DNA of 64,000 bases. Source: Pseudomonas wadenswilerensis. GTDB lineage: Bacteria > Pseudomonadota > Gammaproteobacteria > Pseudomonadales > Pseudomonadaceae. Below the pieces are notes generated by a model, which worked only from the letters and a program-made list of their open reading frames with translations, was not told the DNA's origin and searched no databases. The stretch covers positions 468,739 to 532,738 of the forward strand of contig NZ_UIDD01000004.1 in the NCBI RefSeq assembly GCF_900497695.1, given 5' to 3'. Both the position numbers and the translations under genes were made by a program. Each line of letters begins with the position of its first letter. Within the stretch, counting starts at the first letter, position 1. Shown here piece after piece: positions 45,490-53,851 of the stretch.

Positions 45490-46176
45490 ATGCCGATCTC
45501 CAACCCCTGGTTCATCCGAACACTGGCCGTGGCGGGACTGCTACTGCTGGGTGCCTGCGACAAGAAAGGTTTCGAAATACTTGCGCCGATTCCCACTGCG
45601 CAGCTTGAGGCCCTGGGCGTGCAATCGCCGGTGCAGAGCGTGCATTACCGCGACCACGAGGGCGAAGGCCTGCTCGTGCTGAGCCGCAATGACGATCAGG
45701 TCAGCGACGAGGAAACCGATCAGGACGTCGACCGCGTGGTGCTCAGTGCAACACTCTATGAGCGCCAGGGCGATGACAGCTTCAAGGCGCGCTGGAAGAT
45801 CGAGAACGAGACCACCTGTGCCGGGCTCGACTTGGATGTCGGCTTCTATACCGATGTCAGCGGCGTCAGCGACCTGAACAACAACGGCGTGGCTGAACTG
45901 ACGGTGGCCAGCCACGCCTTTTGTGGTGGCGGCATCGACCCCCATGAACTGCATGTCGAGCTGCGTGAAGGCCAGGCCAGCTATGCTATCAATGGCCAGT
46001 CGCTGATCGCGATCGAGGGCGATGAGCCCTATGGCGGTGAGCGCGAAGACAGCCCGTCGCTCAAGGACGCGCCGCAAGCCCTGCGCGATCATCTGAACGA
46101 AGTGTGGAACAAGGTGCTCAAACGTCCGTGGAGCGAAGCCCAGCCCGCGCCGACGGACGAGGAAGACGATCAGTAG
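45490..46176 (+). CDS. Lipoprotein with an M949_RS01915-like domain, function unknown
   Basis: The 228-residue product has a lipoprotein signal ending in LLGAC (Cys23). The central region contains [20 protein letters not shown], an aspartate/asparagine-rich loop as in FG-GAP-like or M949_RS01915-type domains, and cysteines C-A-G-L and C-G-G-G that may pair. The tail is acidic (PTDEEDDQ). It is divergent from rapA. Function not known; family name given from memory with low certainty. Confidence 0.65.
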   Translation: MPISNPWFIRTLAVAGLLLLGACDKKGFEILAPIPTAQLEALGVQSPVQSVHYRDHEGEGLLVLSRNDDQVSDEETDQDVDRVVLSATLYERQGDDSFKARWKIENETTCAGLDLDVGFYTDVSGVSDLNNNGVAELTVASHAFCGGGIDPHELHVELREGQASYAINGQSLIAIEGDEPYGGEREDSPSLKDAPQALRDHLNEVWNKVLKRPWSEAQPAPTDEEDDQ

Positions 46177-46267
46177 CCGGCAATTGTGAAGCGCCCCGCA
46201 CATTTTACCGGCCCTGGCTAAAGGCCCTAGGCCATCAGCCGACACACTGGCGACAGGAGATCACCCC

Positions 46268-46597
46268 ATGCTGCCGCCCCTCATCCCGCTCAGCGCTGCA
46301 CCCGTGACACAACAACTGGACCCGGTGAAGCCGACGCCGGACATCAAGCCCGTGGTCCCGGCCCAGCCGACCTCCAGTGACAGTGCCATCGACCTCAAGC
46401 AGCGTGACCCGGAGCAGGCCGCCATTCTCTTGCGCGAAGAGCAGCGGCGTCACCAGCGTCGGCGCCAGTCGAGCCAGGACGAAGAACTGTATCAAGCGCT
46501 GCCCGGCGATGAGGTCAACGCCGACAACACCGTGCCGGTGGCGCCGTTGATGGGTGAGCAGCCGCGCCAGGGGCTGCTGGTGGACATCGAAGTCTGA
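46268..46597 (+). CDS. Hypothetical protein, proline-rich start and basic centre
   Basis: The 109-residue protein is largely disordered by composition: residues 1-40 are proline and serine-rich, residues about 55-72 carry a strongly basic stretch (REEQRRHQRRRQSS), and the tail is acidic then hydrophobic. AGGAG precedes the ATG. I do not recognise a domain. It seems conserved in pseudomonads next to rapA, though that is recollection. Confidence 0.6.
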   Translation: MLPPLIPLSAAPVTQQLDPVKPTPDIKPVVPAQPTSSDSAIDLKQRDPEQAAILLREEQRRHQRRRQSSQDEELYQALPGDEVNADNTVPVAPLMGEQPRQGLLVDIEV

Positions 46598-46673
46598 GGA
46601 TACAAGCGCTACTGGTCAGCGCCGGCTGCAGCCTTCATCATTGCAGCACTGCAGTCAGCTTCCCGAGCCCACC

Positions 46674-46835
46674 ATGAGCCAAGACGACAACCTGATCGAC
46701 CTCGGTGCCGAACGTGCACGCCGGGTCCACGACCTCAATGAAAAGCGCCTGAACGAAGTTCGCCAGGCGTTCGAGCAGGCCATGCCGCTGGGCAAGGCGA
46801 AGAAGAAGCCCAAGGGCAAACCCAAGAAACGTTGA
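46674..46835 (+). CDS. Small basic hypothetical protein
   Basis: The 53-residue protein has an amphipathic helix (GAERARRVHDLNEKRLNEVRQ) and a lysine/proline-rich tail (KAKKKPKGKPKKR). Such a tail could bind nucleic acid. No family recognised. The ATG at 46674 is chosen over an upstream start at 46554 that lies within the previous gene. Confidence 0.55.
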   Translation: MSQDDNLIDLGAERARRVHDLNEKRLNEVRQAFEQAMPLGKAKKKPKGKPKKR

Positions 46836-46890
46836 AAACTTGATGCAGGTCAAGCCTGCACCCGCCTTGCGCGCCCGGTTCCGGGCGCTA

Positions 46891-46904
46891 TTGACCTCGG
46901 TCAA
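46891..46904 (+). promoter_or_regulatory. Anr/FNR box of the ccoM-like gene
   Basis: TTGACCTCGGTCAA is a perfect palindrome of the Anr/FNR type (TTGAc-N4-gTCAA). A TACCTT hexamer at 46927-46932 stands at the place of a -10 element, with the expected start near 46939. This predicts induction under low oxygen. Confidence 0.65.
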
Positions 46905-46969
46905 TTTCCTCCCCCGCCCCATTCGTTACCTTAAGCCCATCGGACAGGTTCAGGCGAATGGAGGCCGAC

Positions 46970-47086
46970 ATGTTCTTCGATAATGTGGTTATCGCTGGAG
47001 TGATTACAGTCGGTCTGATGCTGCTGTTCTTCGTCGGATTCGGAATTTTCATCTGGAAAGACTCGAACAAGCGCAAAGAGCGCTGA
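46970..47086 (+). CDS. ccoM: CcoM-like single-helix subunit of cbb3 cytochrome oxidase
   Basis: This 38-codon gene encodes a protein starting MFFDNVVIAGVITVGLML with one transmembrane helix (residues about 6-29), an F-G-I-F-I-W-K-D exit and a basic tail (NKRKER). It closely resembles, from memory, CcoM, the fourth small subunit found in Pseudomonas stutzeri cbb3 oxidase (N-terminus DNVV-AGV-TVGLM, end WKD). GGAGG precedes the ATG by five bases, an Anr box lies upstream and a terminator follows, so it is a complete mono-cistronic unit. The ccoNOQP genes are not in the window. Confidence 0.8.
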   Translation: MFFDNVVIAGVITVGLMLLFFVGFGIFIWKDSNKRKER

Positions 47087-47118
47087 TCCTTTTCAGTCAC
47101 GAGCACGCAAGGCATTTA

Positions 47119-47144
47119 GGGCGACTTCGGTCGCCCATTTTTTT
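47119..47144 (+). terminator. Rho-independent terminator of the ccoM unit
   Basis: GGGCGAC-TTCG-GTCGCCC forms a 7-bp stem with a UUCG tetraloop, followed by A and seven T. Confidence 0.92.
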
Positions 47145-47266
47145 GTCCGGTGAAAAAACCTTTCAGCACCTCTGGACTATTAATAGTTAGCTAGCTAATA
47201 ATTAAGCCCTGAACTTCTTGCCTCATTCTGACTATCTTTACCACACCGTCGTTCAAGGTGCGTCCC

Positions 47267-49255
47267 GTGCCCATCACGTTGCAGGCCCTGCTGGCGCCAA
47301 ACAAATCCGCTGTGCAATTTGCCCTCAAGACCCTGCTTGGCGGCGGCCTGGCCCTGTGGCTGGCGCTGCGCTGGGGCCTTGAGCAGCCGGCCTGGGCCCT
47401 GATGACGGCATTCATCGTCGCCCAGCCGCTGTCGGGCATGGTGGTGCAGAAGGGCCTGGCGCGGCTGCTCGGCACGCTGGTTGGAACCGTCATGTCGGTG
47501 CTGTTCATCGGCGCCTTCGCCCAGACCCCGTGGCTGTTTTTGCTGGCCCTGGCCCTGTGGCTGGCGCTGTGTACCGCCTGCTCGACCTTGCTGCGCAGCG
47601 CCTGGGCCTACTCGTTCGTGCTGGCCGGTTACACGGTGGCGATCATTGCCCTGCCGGCCATCAACCATCCGCTGCTAGTGTTCGACCAGGCGGTGGCGCG
47701 CTGTACCGAGATCTGCCTGGGGATTGTCTGCGCTACTGCCACCAGCGCCTTGCTCTGGCCTATGCGCGTCGAGCAACAACTGAGCGGGCAGGCGCGCCAG
47801 GCCTGGCAAAGCGGTCTACAGGCCGCCAGTGCCGCCTTGAGTGGTGAAGCACAGGGACGCAAGGGCCTGCTGGAGATACTCGGGCGCATTGTCGCCGTTG
47901 ATTCCCAGCGCGAGCATGCCTGGTTCGAAGGCAGCCTCGGCCGCCAGCGCGCCCGGGCGATTCGCGGGCTGAGCCAGAAGCTGCTGGTGCTGTTGCGTAT
48001 TTCCCGTTCGGTGCGCCGGCAATGGCGGCAACTGGATGAGCAGCAGGCGCAGCACATGGCGCCCTGGCTCGAAGAGGTCCAGGCGCTGTTGGCCAATCCT
48101 GATCAGGCCAGCCTGTTGCTGTTGCGCCAGCGCGTTTGGGATGCTGCCCACGATGAGCGCATCAGCTCCGCCGAACACTACTGCCTGGCGCGCCTGACCC
48201 TGCTGCTGGACAACGCCATGGCCGCGACCCTGGCCCTGAGCGGGGTAGAGGAGGGCAAGCCGGCCGCCGATGTGCCCGACAGCCTGGCCGCTCACCGCGA
48301 TGTGTCGCTGGCCCTGTTGTTCGGCTCGCGTAGCGCCCTGGCATTTCTGGCCATGGCCAGCTTCTGGCTGGCCACCGCCTGGCAGGCTGCCCCCGGTGGC
48401 CTGGTGTTGACCTGTGTAGTGTGCAGCCTGTTCGCCAGCCGCGAGAACGGCGCGCAGATCGGCATGAGCTTCCTGCGCGGGATTCTTCTGGCGATTCCGG
48501 TGGCGTTCGTGGTCGGGCAGATCCTGCTGCCGGAGCTCAGCAGTTTTGCCATGCTCTGCCTGGCCATGGGCGTGCCGCTGTTCTTTGGTGCCCTGGGCAT
48601 GGCCAATCCGAAGATTGGCGCCACTGCGACCTCCTACTGCCTGCACTTCATCGTGCTGGTGGCGCCGCTGAATGTCATGAGTTTCGATGTCGCCACCTTC
48701 TTCAACAGCGCTCAGGCCATGCTGATGGGCGTCGGCGCCGCGGTGCTGGCATTCAAACTGCTGGTGCTGCGCAACCCGGCCTGGCATGGCAAGCGCCTGC
48801 GCGCTGCCACCCAGAGCGACCTGGTGCGTCTGACCCGCCGTGAGTTGCGTGGCGCCGACACCTGGTTTGGCGGGCGCATGGCCGATCGGCTGCTGCAACT
48901 GGCCCGCCATTACAGTGCGTTGCCCGAGCAGGAGCGTGGGCGCTGGGATGATGGCCTGCACGGCCTGGATATCGGTGACGAACTGCTGCACCTGCGCATG
49001 TGCCTGGCGGTCGCCCAGGCGCCGCTGGCCGCGGCCGAGCGCCAGTACTTGCAACAACTTGAAGCGGTATTGGCCAGTGGCCCGGCTCCGGGTCGTGGCC
49101 AGCGCCTGGACGCTGCCAGCGAGCAGTTCATCGAGGCCCTGCAGCGAGTGCCGAGTAGTGACCCGCTGCGCCTGGCCGTTGGCGCCGTGCTGCAATTGCA
49201 GAAGAGCTGGGGCAAGTGGTGCCGTCGACAGGAGGAAATCCATGGGCTTGCGTGA
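47267..49255 (+). CDS. FUSC-family (AaeB-like) aromatic-acid efflux membrane protein
   Basis: The 662-residue inner-membrane protein has two membrane halves of about five helices each (residues about 15-160 and 345-490) with cytosolic domains, as in AaeB/fusaric-acid-resistance proteins. KTLLGGGLALWLALRWGLEQPAWAL is split over the first helix region. It begins an operon with a DUF1656 protein (overlap 14 bases) and a HlyD-type adaptor, matching AaeB-AaeX-AaeA, which exports hydroxylated aromatic acids. I prefer the GTG at 47267 because AAGG lies upstream at a good distance; GTG at 47258 adds three residues. Confidence 0.85.
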   Translation: MPITLQALLAPNKSAVQFALKTLLGGGLALWLALRWGLEQPAWALMTAFIVAQPLSGMVVQKGLARLLGTLVGTVMSVLFIGAFAQTPWLFLLALALWLALCTACSTLLRSAWAYSFVLAGYTVAIIALPAINHPLLVFDQAVARCTEICLGIVCATATSALLWPMRVEQQLSGQARQAWQSGLQAASAALSGEAQGRKGLLEILGRIVAVDSQREHAWFEGSLGRQRARAIRGLSQKLLVLLRISRSVRRQWRQLDEQQAQHMAPWLEEVQALLANPDQASLLLLRQRVWDAAHDERISSAEHYCLARLTLLLDNAMAATLALSGVEEGKPAADVPDSLAAHRDVSLALLFGSRSALAFLAMASFWLATAWQAAPGGLVLTCVVCSLFASRENGAQIGMSFLRGILLAIPVAFVVGQILLPELSSFAMLCLAMGVPLFFGALGMANPKIGATATSYCLHFIVLVAPLNVMSFDVATFFNSAQAMLMGVGAAVLAFKLLVLRNPAWHGKRLRAATQSDLVRLTRRELRGADTWFGGRMADRLLQLARHYSALPEQERGRWDDGLHGLDIGDELLHLRMCLAVAQAPLAAAERQYLQQLEAVLASGPAPGRGQRLDAASEQFIEALQRVPSSDPLRLAVGAVLQLQKSWGKWCRRQEEIHGLA

Positions 49256-49448
49256 GTGGGCGCTGGGCGGTGTGTTGCTCAGCCCGTTTCTGATTTATGT
49301 GCTGCTGGCCTTGCTGCTGACCGGCGTGGTGCGCCTGTTGTTGCGCTACACGCCATTGGGGCGCTGGGTCTGGCATGAGGCGTTGTTCGAGTGCGCGCTT
49401 TTCGTGTGTATTTTGACCCTGGTGACCCATGTGCTGGGGCCGTTATAA
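49242..49448 (+). CDS. DUF1656 (AaeX-like) small membrane protein
   Basis: The 68-residue protein has two transmembrane helices (SPFLIYVLLALLLTGVVRLL and ALFECALFVCILTLVTHVL). GGAGG lies before its ATG, inside the end of the FUSC gene. This is the usual second component between the FUSC permease and the adaptor; its part in transport is unknown. Confidence 0.88.
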   Translation: MGLREWALGGVLLSPFLIYVLLALLLTGVVRLLLRYTPLGRWVWHEALFECALFVCILTLVTHVLGPL

Positions 49449-49459
49449 GGAGTGTGACC

Positions 49460-50329
49460 ATGCGTGCTGCTGTACGTATCGCAGTAACCCTGTGCCTGGT
49501 GGTGGTGGCCATTTTTGCCGGATGGAAACTCTGGCAGTACTACATGCTCACGCCCTGGACCCGTGATGCGAAGATTCGCGCCGACGTGGTGATCATTGCT
49601 CCGGACGTGTCCGGCTGGGTGCGTGAGTTGAAGGTGCACGACAACCAGCAGGTCAAGGCCGGCGAGTTGCTCATGGCGATCGATCGCGACCGCTTCGAAG
49701 CGGCCCTGGACAAGGCCAATGCCGTGGCCGAAACCCGCCAGCAGCAACTGCGCCTGCGTGAACACGAAGCCTCGCGTCGTGCCGCCCTGGGGCCCCAGGC
49801 GATCAGCGCCGAGTTGCGCGAAAATGCCCAGATCAACGCCGCCGTTGCCCGTGGCGAGCTGCGCGAAGCGCTCGCCGAGGTCAAGGTCGCGGCCATCAAC
49901 CTGGCGCGCAGCCAGGTCAAGGCGCCGCGCAACGGGCACATCACCAACCTGCGCCTGGCCGAAGGCAACTACGTCAATGCCGGGCAGTCAGTGATGGCCC
50001 TGGTGGATGATTCGACCTTTTACGTTCAAGCCTATTTCGAAGAGACCAAGCTGCCGCGCATCCGCGTAGGCGACCCGGTCAAGGTCTGGCTGATGAGTGC
50101 GGGTGAACCGATGCAGGGGCATGTCGAAAGCATCAGCCGCGGTATCACCGACCGCAACGCCAACCCCGACAGCCAGTTGCTCGCCGAAGTTGAACCGACG
50201 TTCAACTGGGTGCGCCTGGCCCAGCGCATTCCGGTACGGATCAAGCTCGACCAGGTGCCTGAAGGGGTCAACCTGAGCGCCGGCATGACCGCCAGCGTGC
50301 AGGTGCGCGAGGATGAAGTGCAGCGCTGA
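49460..50329 (+). CDS. HlyD-family periplasmic adaptor (AaeA-like)
   Basis: The 289-residue protein has an N-terminal membrane anchor (residues about 5-24), a lipoyl/barrel-sandwich domain (IIAPDVSGWVRELKVHDNQQVKAG), a helical hairpin (residues about 80-140) and a beta-barrel domain. It connects the FUSC pump to an outer-membrane channel not present here. AAGGAG precedes its ATG at 49460. Third gene of the operon. Confidence 0.9.
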   Translation: MRAAVRIAVTLCLVVVAIFAGWKLWQYYMLTPWTRDAKIRADVVIIAPDVSGWVRELKVHDNQQVKAGELLMAIDRDRFEAALDKANAVAETRQQQLRLREHEASRRAALGPQAISAELRENAQINAAVARGELREALAEVKVAAINLARSQVKAPRNGHITNLRLAEGNYVNAGQSVMALVDDSTFYVQAYFEETKLPRIRVGDPVKVWLMSAGEPMQGHVESISRGITDRNANPDSQLLAEVEPTFNWVRLAQRIPVRIKLDQVPEGVNLSAGMTASVQVREDEVQR

Positions 50330-50333
50330 GCGC

Positions 50334-51092
50334 TTAAAGGAACATCCCGCCTGACACCTCCAGGCGCTGACCGGTAATCCAGCCGCCGCCATCGCCCAGC
50401 AACAGGGCAACCGCGGCGCCGATATCGTCTGGCAGGCCTACCCGACCCAGGGCGGTGTTGCCGGCGATAAAATCGTTGACCTCAGTGTTATCGCGCACAA
50501 CGCCGCCGCCGAAGTCGGTCTCGATCGCCCCCGGGGCCAGGATATTGACACGAATGCCGCGGGCACCGAGCTCCTTGGCCTGATACCGGGTCAGCACTTC
50601 CATGGCGCCTTTCATTGCCGCGTAGGCGGCATAGCCGGGCAGGGCAAAGCGGGTCAGGCCGGTGGAGATGTTGACGATTCGGCCTTGGTCGGCAATCAGC
50701 GGCAGCAGGCGCTGGGTCAGGAAGAACGGGCCCTTGAGCTGGATGTTGAACAACTGTTCGAACTGCGCTTCGCTGGTTTCGCTGAACGGCGCGTTGATGC
50801 CGATACCCGCGTTGTTTACCAGAAAGTCCAGTTGCTGGCGGCCGAATACGTGCTGCAGGGTTTCGCTTAACTGCTGGGCAAAGTCCTCGAAACTGGCGCT
50901 ATTGCTCACGTCCAGTTGCAGCATGGCCGCACGCACACCGCTGGCCTCGAGGGTATTGACCAGTGCCTGGGCTTCATCGGCCTTGCTGTTGTAGGTCCCG
51001 ATGATATCGATGCCCTGGGCCGCGAGGTGCAGGGCGGTGTTCTTGCCCAGGCCGCGGCTGGCACCGGTGATCAAAGCGAGTTTGCGGGTCAT
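50334..51092 (-). CDS. Short-chain dehydrogenase/reductase
   Basis: The 252-residue enzyme has the cofactor motif GASRGLGKNTAL near residue 9, NNAGIG near residue 91, catalytic serine in NISTG, and catalytic Y-x-x-x-K in YAAYAAMKGAM. The terminal GQRLEVSGGMFL is typical of classical SDRs. NADP(H) preference is suggested by the Arg after GAS. It is divergent from a LysR-type gene 125 bases away, its likely regulator. Confidence 0.9.
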   Translation of the reverse strand: MTRKLALITGASRGLGKNTALHLAAQGIDIIGTYNSKADEAQALVNTLEASGVRAAMLQLDVSNSASFEDFAQQLSETLQHVFGRQQLDFLVNNAGIGINAPFSETSEAQFEQLFNIQLKGPFFLTQRLLPLIADQGRIVNISTGLTRFALPGYAAYAAMKGAMEVLTRYQAKELGARGIRVNILAPGAIETDFGGGVVRDNTEVNDFIAGNTALGRVGLPDDIGAAVALLLGDGGGWITGQRLEVSGGMFL

Positions 51093-51217
51093 GGTGTGGT
51101 CCTCGTGGTTGAGCCGGTGGCTGAAGTTGAGAGGAGTTTATTGGTCTGAATTCTGCTGATAAATCCAGCAAATTCGGAAATACTGCTCGAGTAATTCGAA
51201 CAATAGAGCGTTCGCCC

Positions 51218-52135
51218 ATGAACAAGCTGGAATTGCTGCGCACCTTCGTGCGGGTCAGCGAGTTGTCGAGTTTCACCCTCGCCGCAGAAAGCCTGGGGTT
51301 GCCGCGTTCGAGTGTTTCCGAACAGGTCCGGGCGCTGGAAATGCTGCTCGGTGCGCGTCTGTTCAACCGCACCACGCGGCGGGTGCAGGCCACTCAGGAA
51401 GGCCTGCAACTGTACGAGCGTAGCAAAGACCTGCTGGCGCGCATGGATGAGCTCGAAGGGCTGTTCCGCACTGATGCCGCAGCCCTGAGTGGCCGCTTGC
51501 GAATCGATCTGCCGACCTTGATGGCGCGGCGCATCATTCTGCCGAACCTGCCGCAGTTCGTGGATCGCCACCCGGGCCTGACACTGGAGATCAGTTGCAC
51601 CGATCGTCAGGTCGACCTGCTGCGTGAAGGCTTTGATTGCGTGCTGCGTATCGGCGTGTTGAGTGACCTGAACCTGGTCGCCCGGCCCCTGGGTAGCCTG
51701 CGCATGGTCAACTGCGCCAGTCCCGCCTACCTGGCCCGCTTTGGTACGCCGACCAGCCTTGCGGACTTGCCCGATCATCAGTTGATTCACTATGTGAGGC
51801 AACTGGGCGCCCGCAGCCCGGGCTTCGAGTATGAACAGGACGGCGCCACGCGGTATCGGACGATGGCCGGGGTGATCACGGTCAACAGTACCGAAGCCTA
51901 TGAGAGCGCTTGCCTGGCGGGGCTCGGGATTATCCAGGCGCCGGCTGCCGGGTTGCGCGAATACCTGGAGCGCGGTGAACTGGTGTCCGTGCTGGAGGCG
52001 TACAGCGCACCGCCGATGCCGGTGTCATTGCTCTACGCCGGGCAACTGCACGTGCCGCAACGTGTCAGGGCCTTTATGGACTGGCTGGCGCAGTTGCTTC
52101 AGGCACAACTCGATCCAGTGGCAGGCGGAAGGTAA
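51218..52135 (+). CDS. LysR-family transcriptional regulator
   Basis: The 305-residue regulator has an HTH (SSFTLAAESLGLPRSSVSEQ, residues about 18-37) and a C-terminal effector domain with the CLAGLGIIQAPA signature near residue 230. It probably controls the divergent short-chain dehydrogenase gene. Its last 62 bases overlap the 3' end of the histidine-kinase gene on the opposite strand. Confidence 0.88.
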   Translation: MNKLELLRTFVRVSELSSFTLAAESLGLPRSSVSEQVRALEMLLGARLFNRTTRRVQATQEGLQLYERSKDLLARMDELEGLFRTDAAALSGRLRIDLPTLMARRIILPNLPQFVDRHPGLTLEISCTDRQVDLLREGFDCVLRIGVLSDLNLVARPLGSLRMVNCASPAYLARFGTPTSLADLPDHQLIHYVRQLGARSPGFEYEQDGATRYRTMAGVITVNSTEAYESACLAGLGIIQAPAAGLREYLERGELVSVLEAYSAPPMPVSLLYAGQLHVPQRVRAFMDWLAQLLQAQLDPVAGGR

Positions 52136-53288
52136 ACAGCGTTCCGGCCTCGGCGCTCGACACCACTTCCATACACCCGCCGTGGGCCAGGGCGATCTGG
52201 TTGGCAATGTACAGGCCGAGGCCGAGGCCGGGCTGCGGTGCATCGTCACGTGGTCGCGAAAAGGGCTGGAACAATTGTGCCATGACCTGTGGCGCAATGG
52301 GCTCGCCCAGGTTGTGCACGCCGAGGACGAACACCTGCTCGCGGATATCCGCCATGACATCCACCGGGCTGTCGGCAGCGCCATGGGTCAGGGCATTGGC
52401 GATCAGGTTGGACAGCAACTGGGTAACCCGCTCGCGGTCGCAGTGCAGGCCGCTGAGGTCGCCGATGTTCAGGCGGATCAGCCGTTCGGGGTGCACCCGT
52501 TTCAGCTCCGAGGCCACGTGGCAGAGGGCTTCGGCCAGGTCCGGGCAGGGCTGGACGTTGATCATGATGCCATTGCCCAGGCGGCCGCGGGCAAAATCGA
52601 GGACATCGCGTACCAGCTGGTTGGCGCGTCGTCCGCAGGTGAGGATGTGCTGGGCGATGGCGCGGCTTTTTTCATCCTGCAGGCGCTGAGCCAGCAACTC
52701 CGCGCCTGCGGTAATGGCGAACAGTGGATTGCGCAGGTCATGGCCGAGCACGGCGATGAACTGTTCGCGCAGGTCGGCGATGGCGCGTGCTTCCTCCAGG
52801 GCCTGCTCGGTCTGCTGGGCATTCTCTTCGCTTTCGATCTGGATCGACAGCACGCGGGCGAAGGACTCCATCATTGGCTGGATGGCGCTGCCCTTGAGCT
52901 CGGCAGGCAAAGGGTCGAGGGCGCAGATAGTGCCGAAGAAACTGCCGTCGGTGCGAAACACCGGCACCGAGATATAGCTTTCGAACTTGTAGATGCGCGG
53001 TGTGTGATGGTTGCAGTACAGCTCGTCTTTGCTGGCCTTGTCGATCACGATGGTCTGGTGGCTAGCGCGGATCTCGTGGCACAGGGTGGTGATCAGGTCC
53101 AGCTCGCCGCCGACCTCCAGGCCAAAGCCCAGCGAATCGAGAACCGCGCAGGCCGTCCAGCTGCTGTCGGTGACCCGGGCGACTGCCGCAAAACGCATGC
53201 CGGTGGTCTCGCAGATAACTTGCAGGATGGCAGGTACTGCGTTGATACGGCTGATCGTGGCGATATCGGAAGTGACGGGGGTGCTCAT
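52074..53288 (-). CDS. Soluble GAF-domain sensor histidine kinase (orphan)
   Basis: The 404-residue protein has no transmembrane segment. A GAF domain spans residues about 15-155. The phosphoacceptor motif is VLGHDLRNPL with His183; the ATPase domain has NLIANALTHG (N box) and GLGLGLYIANQI (G box). No response regulator gene adjoins it. The GAF ligand is unknown; relatives sense small molecules or light through a chromophore, but no bilin-binding Cys-His pattern is obvious. Confidence 0.88.
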   Translation of the reverse strand: MSTPVTSDIATISRINAVPAILQVICETTGMRFAAVARVTDSSWTACAVLDSLGFGLEVGGELDLITTLCHEIRASHQTIVIDKASKDELYCNHHTPRIYKFESYISVPVFRTDGSFFGTICALDPLPAELKGSAIQPMMESFARVLSIQIESEENAQQTEQALEEARAIADLREQFIAVLGHDLRNPLFAITAGAELLAQRLQDEKSRAIAQHILTCGRRANQLVRDVLDFARGRLGNGIMINVQPCPDLAEALCHVASELKRVHPERLIRLNIGDLSGLHCDRERVTQLLSNLIANALTHGAADSPVDVMADIREQVFVLGVHNLGEPIAPQVMAQLFQPFSRPRDDAPQPGLGLGLYIANQIALAHGGCMEVVSSAEAGTLFTFRLPLDRVVPEATAPASP

Positions 53289-53474
53289 GAATCATCCACG
53301 TTCGCTGACGGCTGGGAGGCGTTGAGAAGGATAAGTCTAGCGAGCAACTGGCGCCTGGGTAAAAAAATCCTTTACCGGATGCGATGAATTTCCATTAACC
53401 TTGGCCCCGAGTTGCCCATCAGAGCGCAACCCCTTTCGCCAGCGTGCCAATCCCCTGTTCAAGCGAGGTTTGAC

Positions 53475-53798
53475 ATGCACATCACATCCCAGGACATCTG
53501 CGCCGCTGCCGACCAGCTCAAGGGCTTTGTCGGTTTTCACCGCAAGCTTGGCAAGCACATCGTGCGATTCAGCGAAGACTCGTTCGGCATGGACGTGGCT
53601 GACGACAGCATTACCCCCAGCAGCGAATTCGTCTGGCAGGGCGCCGATGGTGAGGTCATGACCTTGAGCCGTGCCTTGATCGAGATCCTTTTGGCGCAGA
53701 ATGTCGATGAGCGGCTCAATGTGACAGAGCCGCTGCGGGTGTATCTGCGCCGCAAGGACCTGCCGGAAATCGCCGCGCAGCGGCGCTTGCGGGCCTGA
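53475..53798 (+). CDS. DUF2025 protein
   Basis: The 107-residue protein begins MHITSQDICAAADQLKGFVG and ends with VYLRRKDLPEIAAQRRLR, matching a conserved Pseudomonas family (DUF2025, from memory). It is soluble and of unknown function. GAGG stands before the ATG at 53475; the frame is open 21 codons further. Confidence 0.75.
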   Translation: MHITSQDICAAADQLKGFVGFHRKLGKHIVRFSEDSFGMDVADDSITPSSEFVWQGADGEVMTLSRALIEILLAQNVDERLNVTEPLRVYLRRKDLPEIAAQRRLRA

Positions 53799-53846
53799 TC
53801 GCGGGGCAAGCCCGCTCCCACTGCAGGAGCGGGCTTGCCCCGCGAT
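53798..53846. repeat. Inverted pair of REP elements (CGGGGCAAGCCCGCTCC type), 21-bp perfect arms
   Basis: Arms 53798-53818 and 53826-53846 are perfect complements with a 7-base loop. It touches the stop codon of the DUF2025 gene and lies five bases before the amidase stop, so it may end both convergent transcripts. Confidence 0.85.
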
Positions 53847-53851
53847 GCGTC

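Noticed and set aside
47816..49243. 475-codon open frame on the minus strand
   Set aside because: Antisense to the FUSC gene; rich in H and Q and without recognisable motifs.
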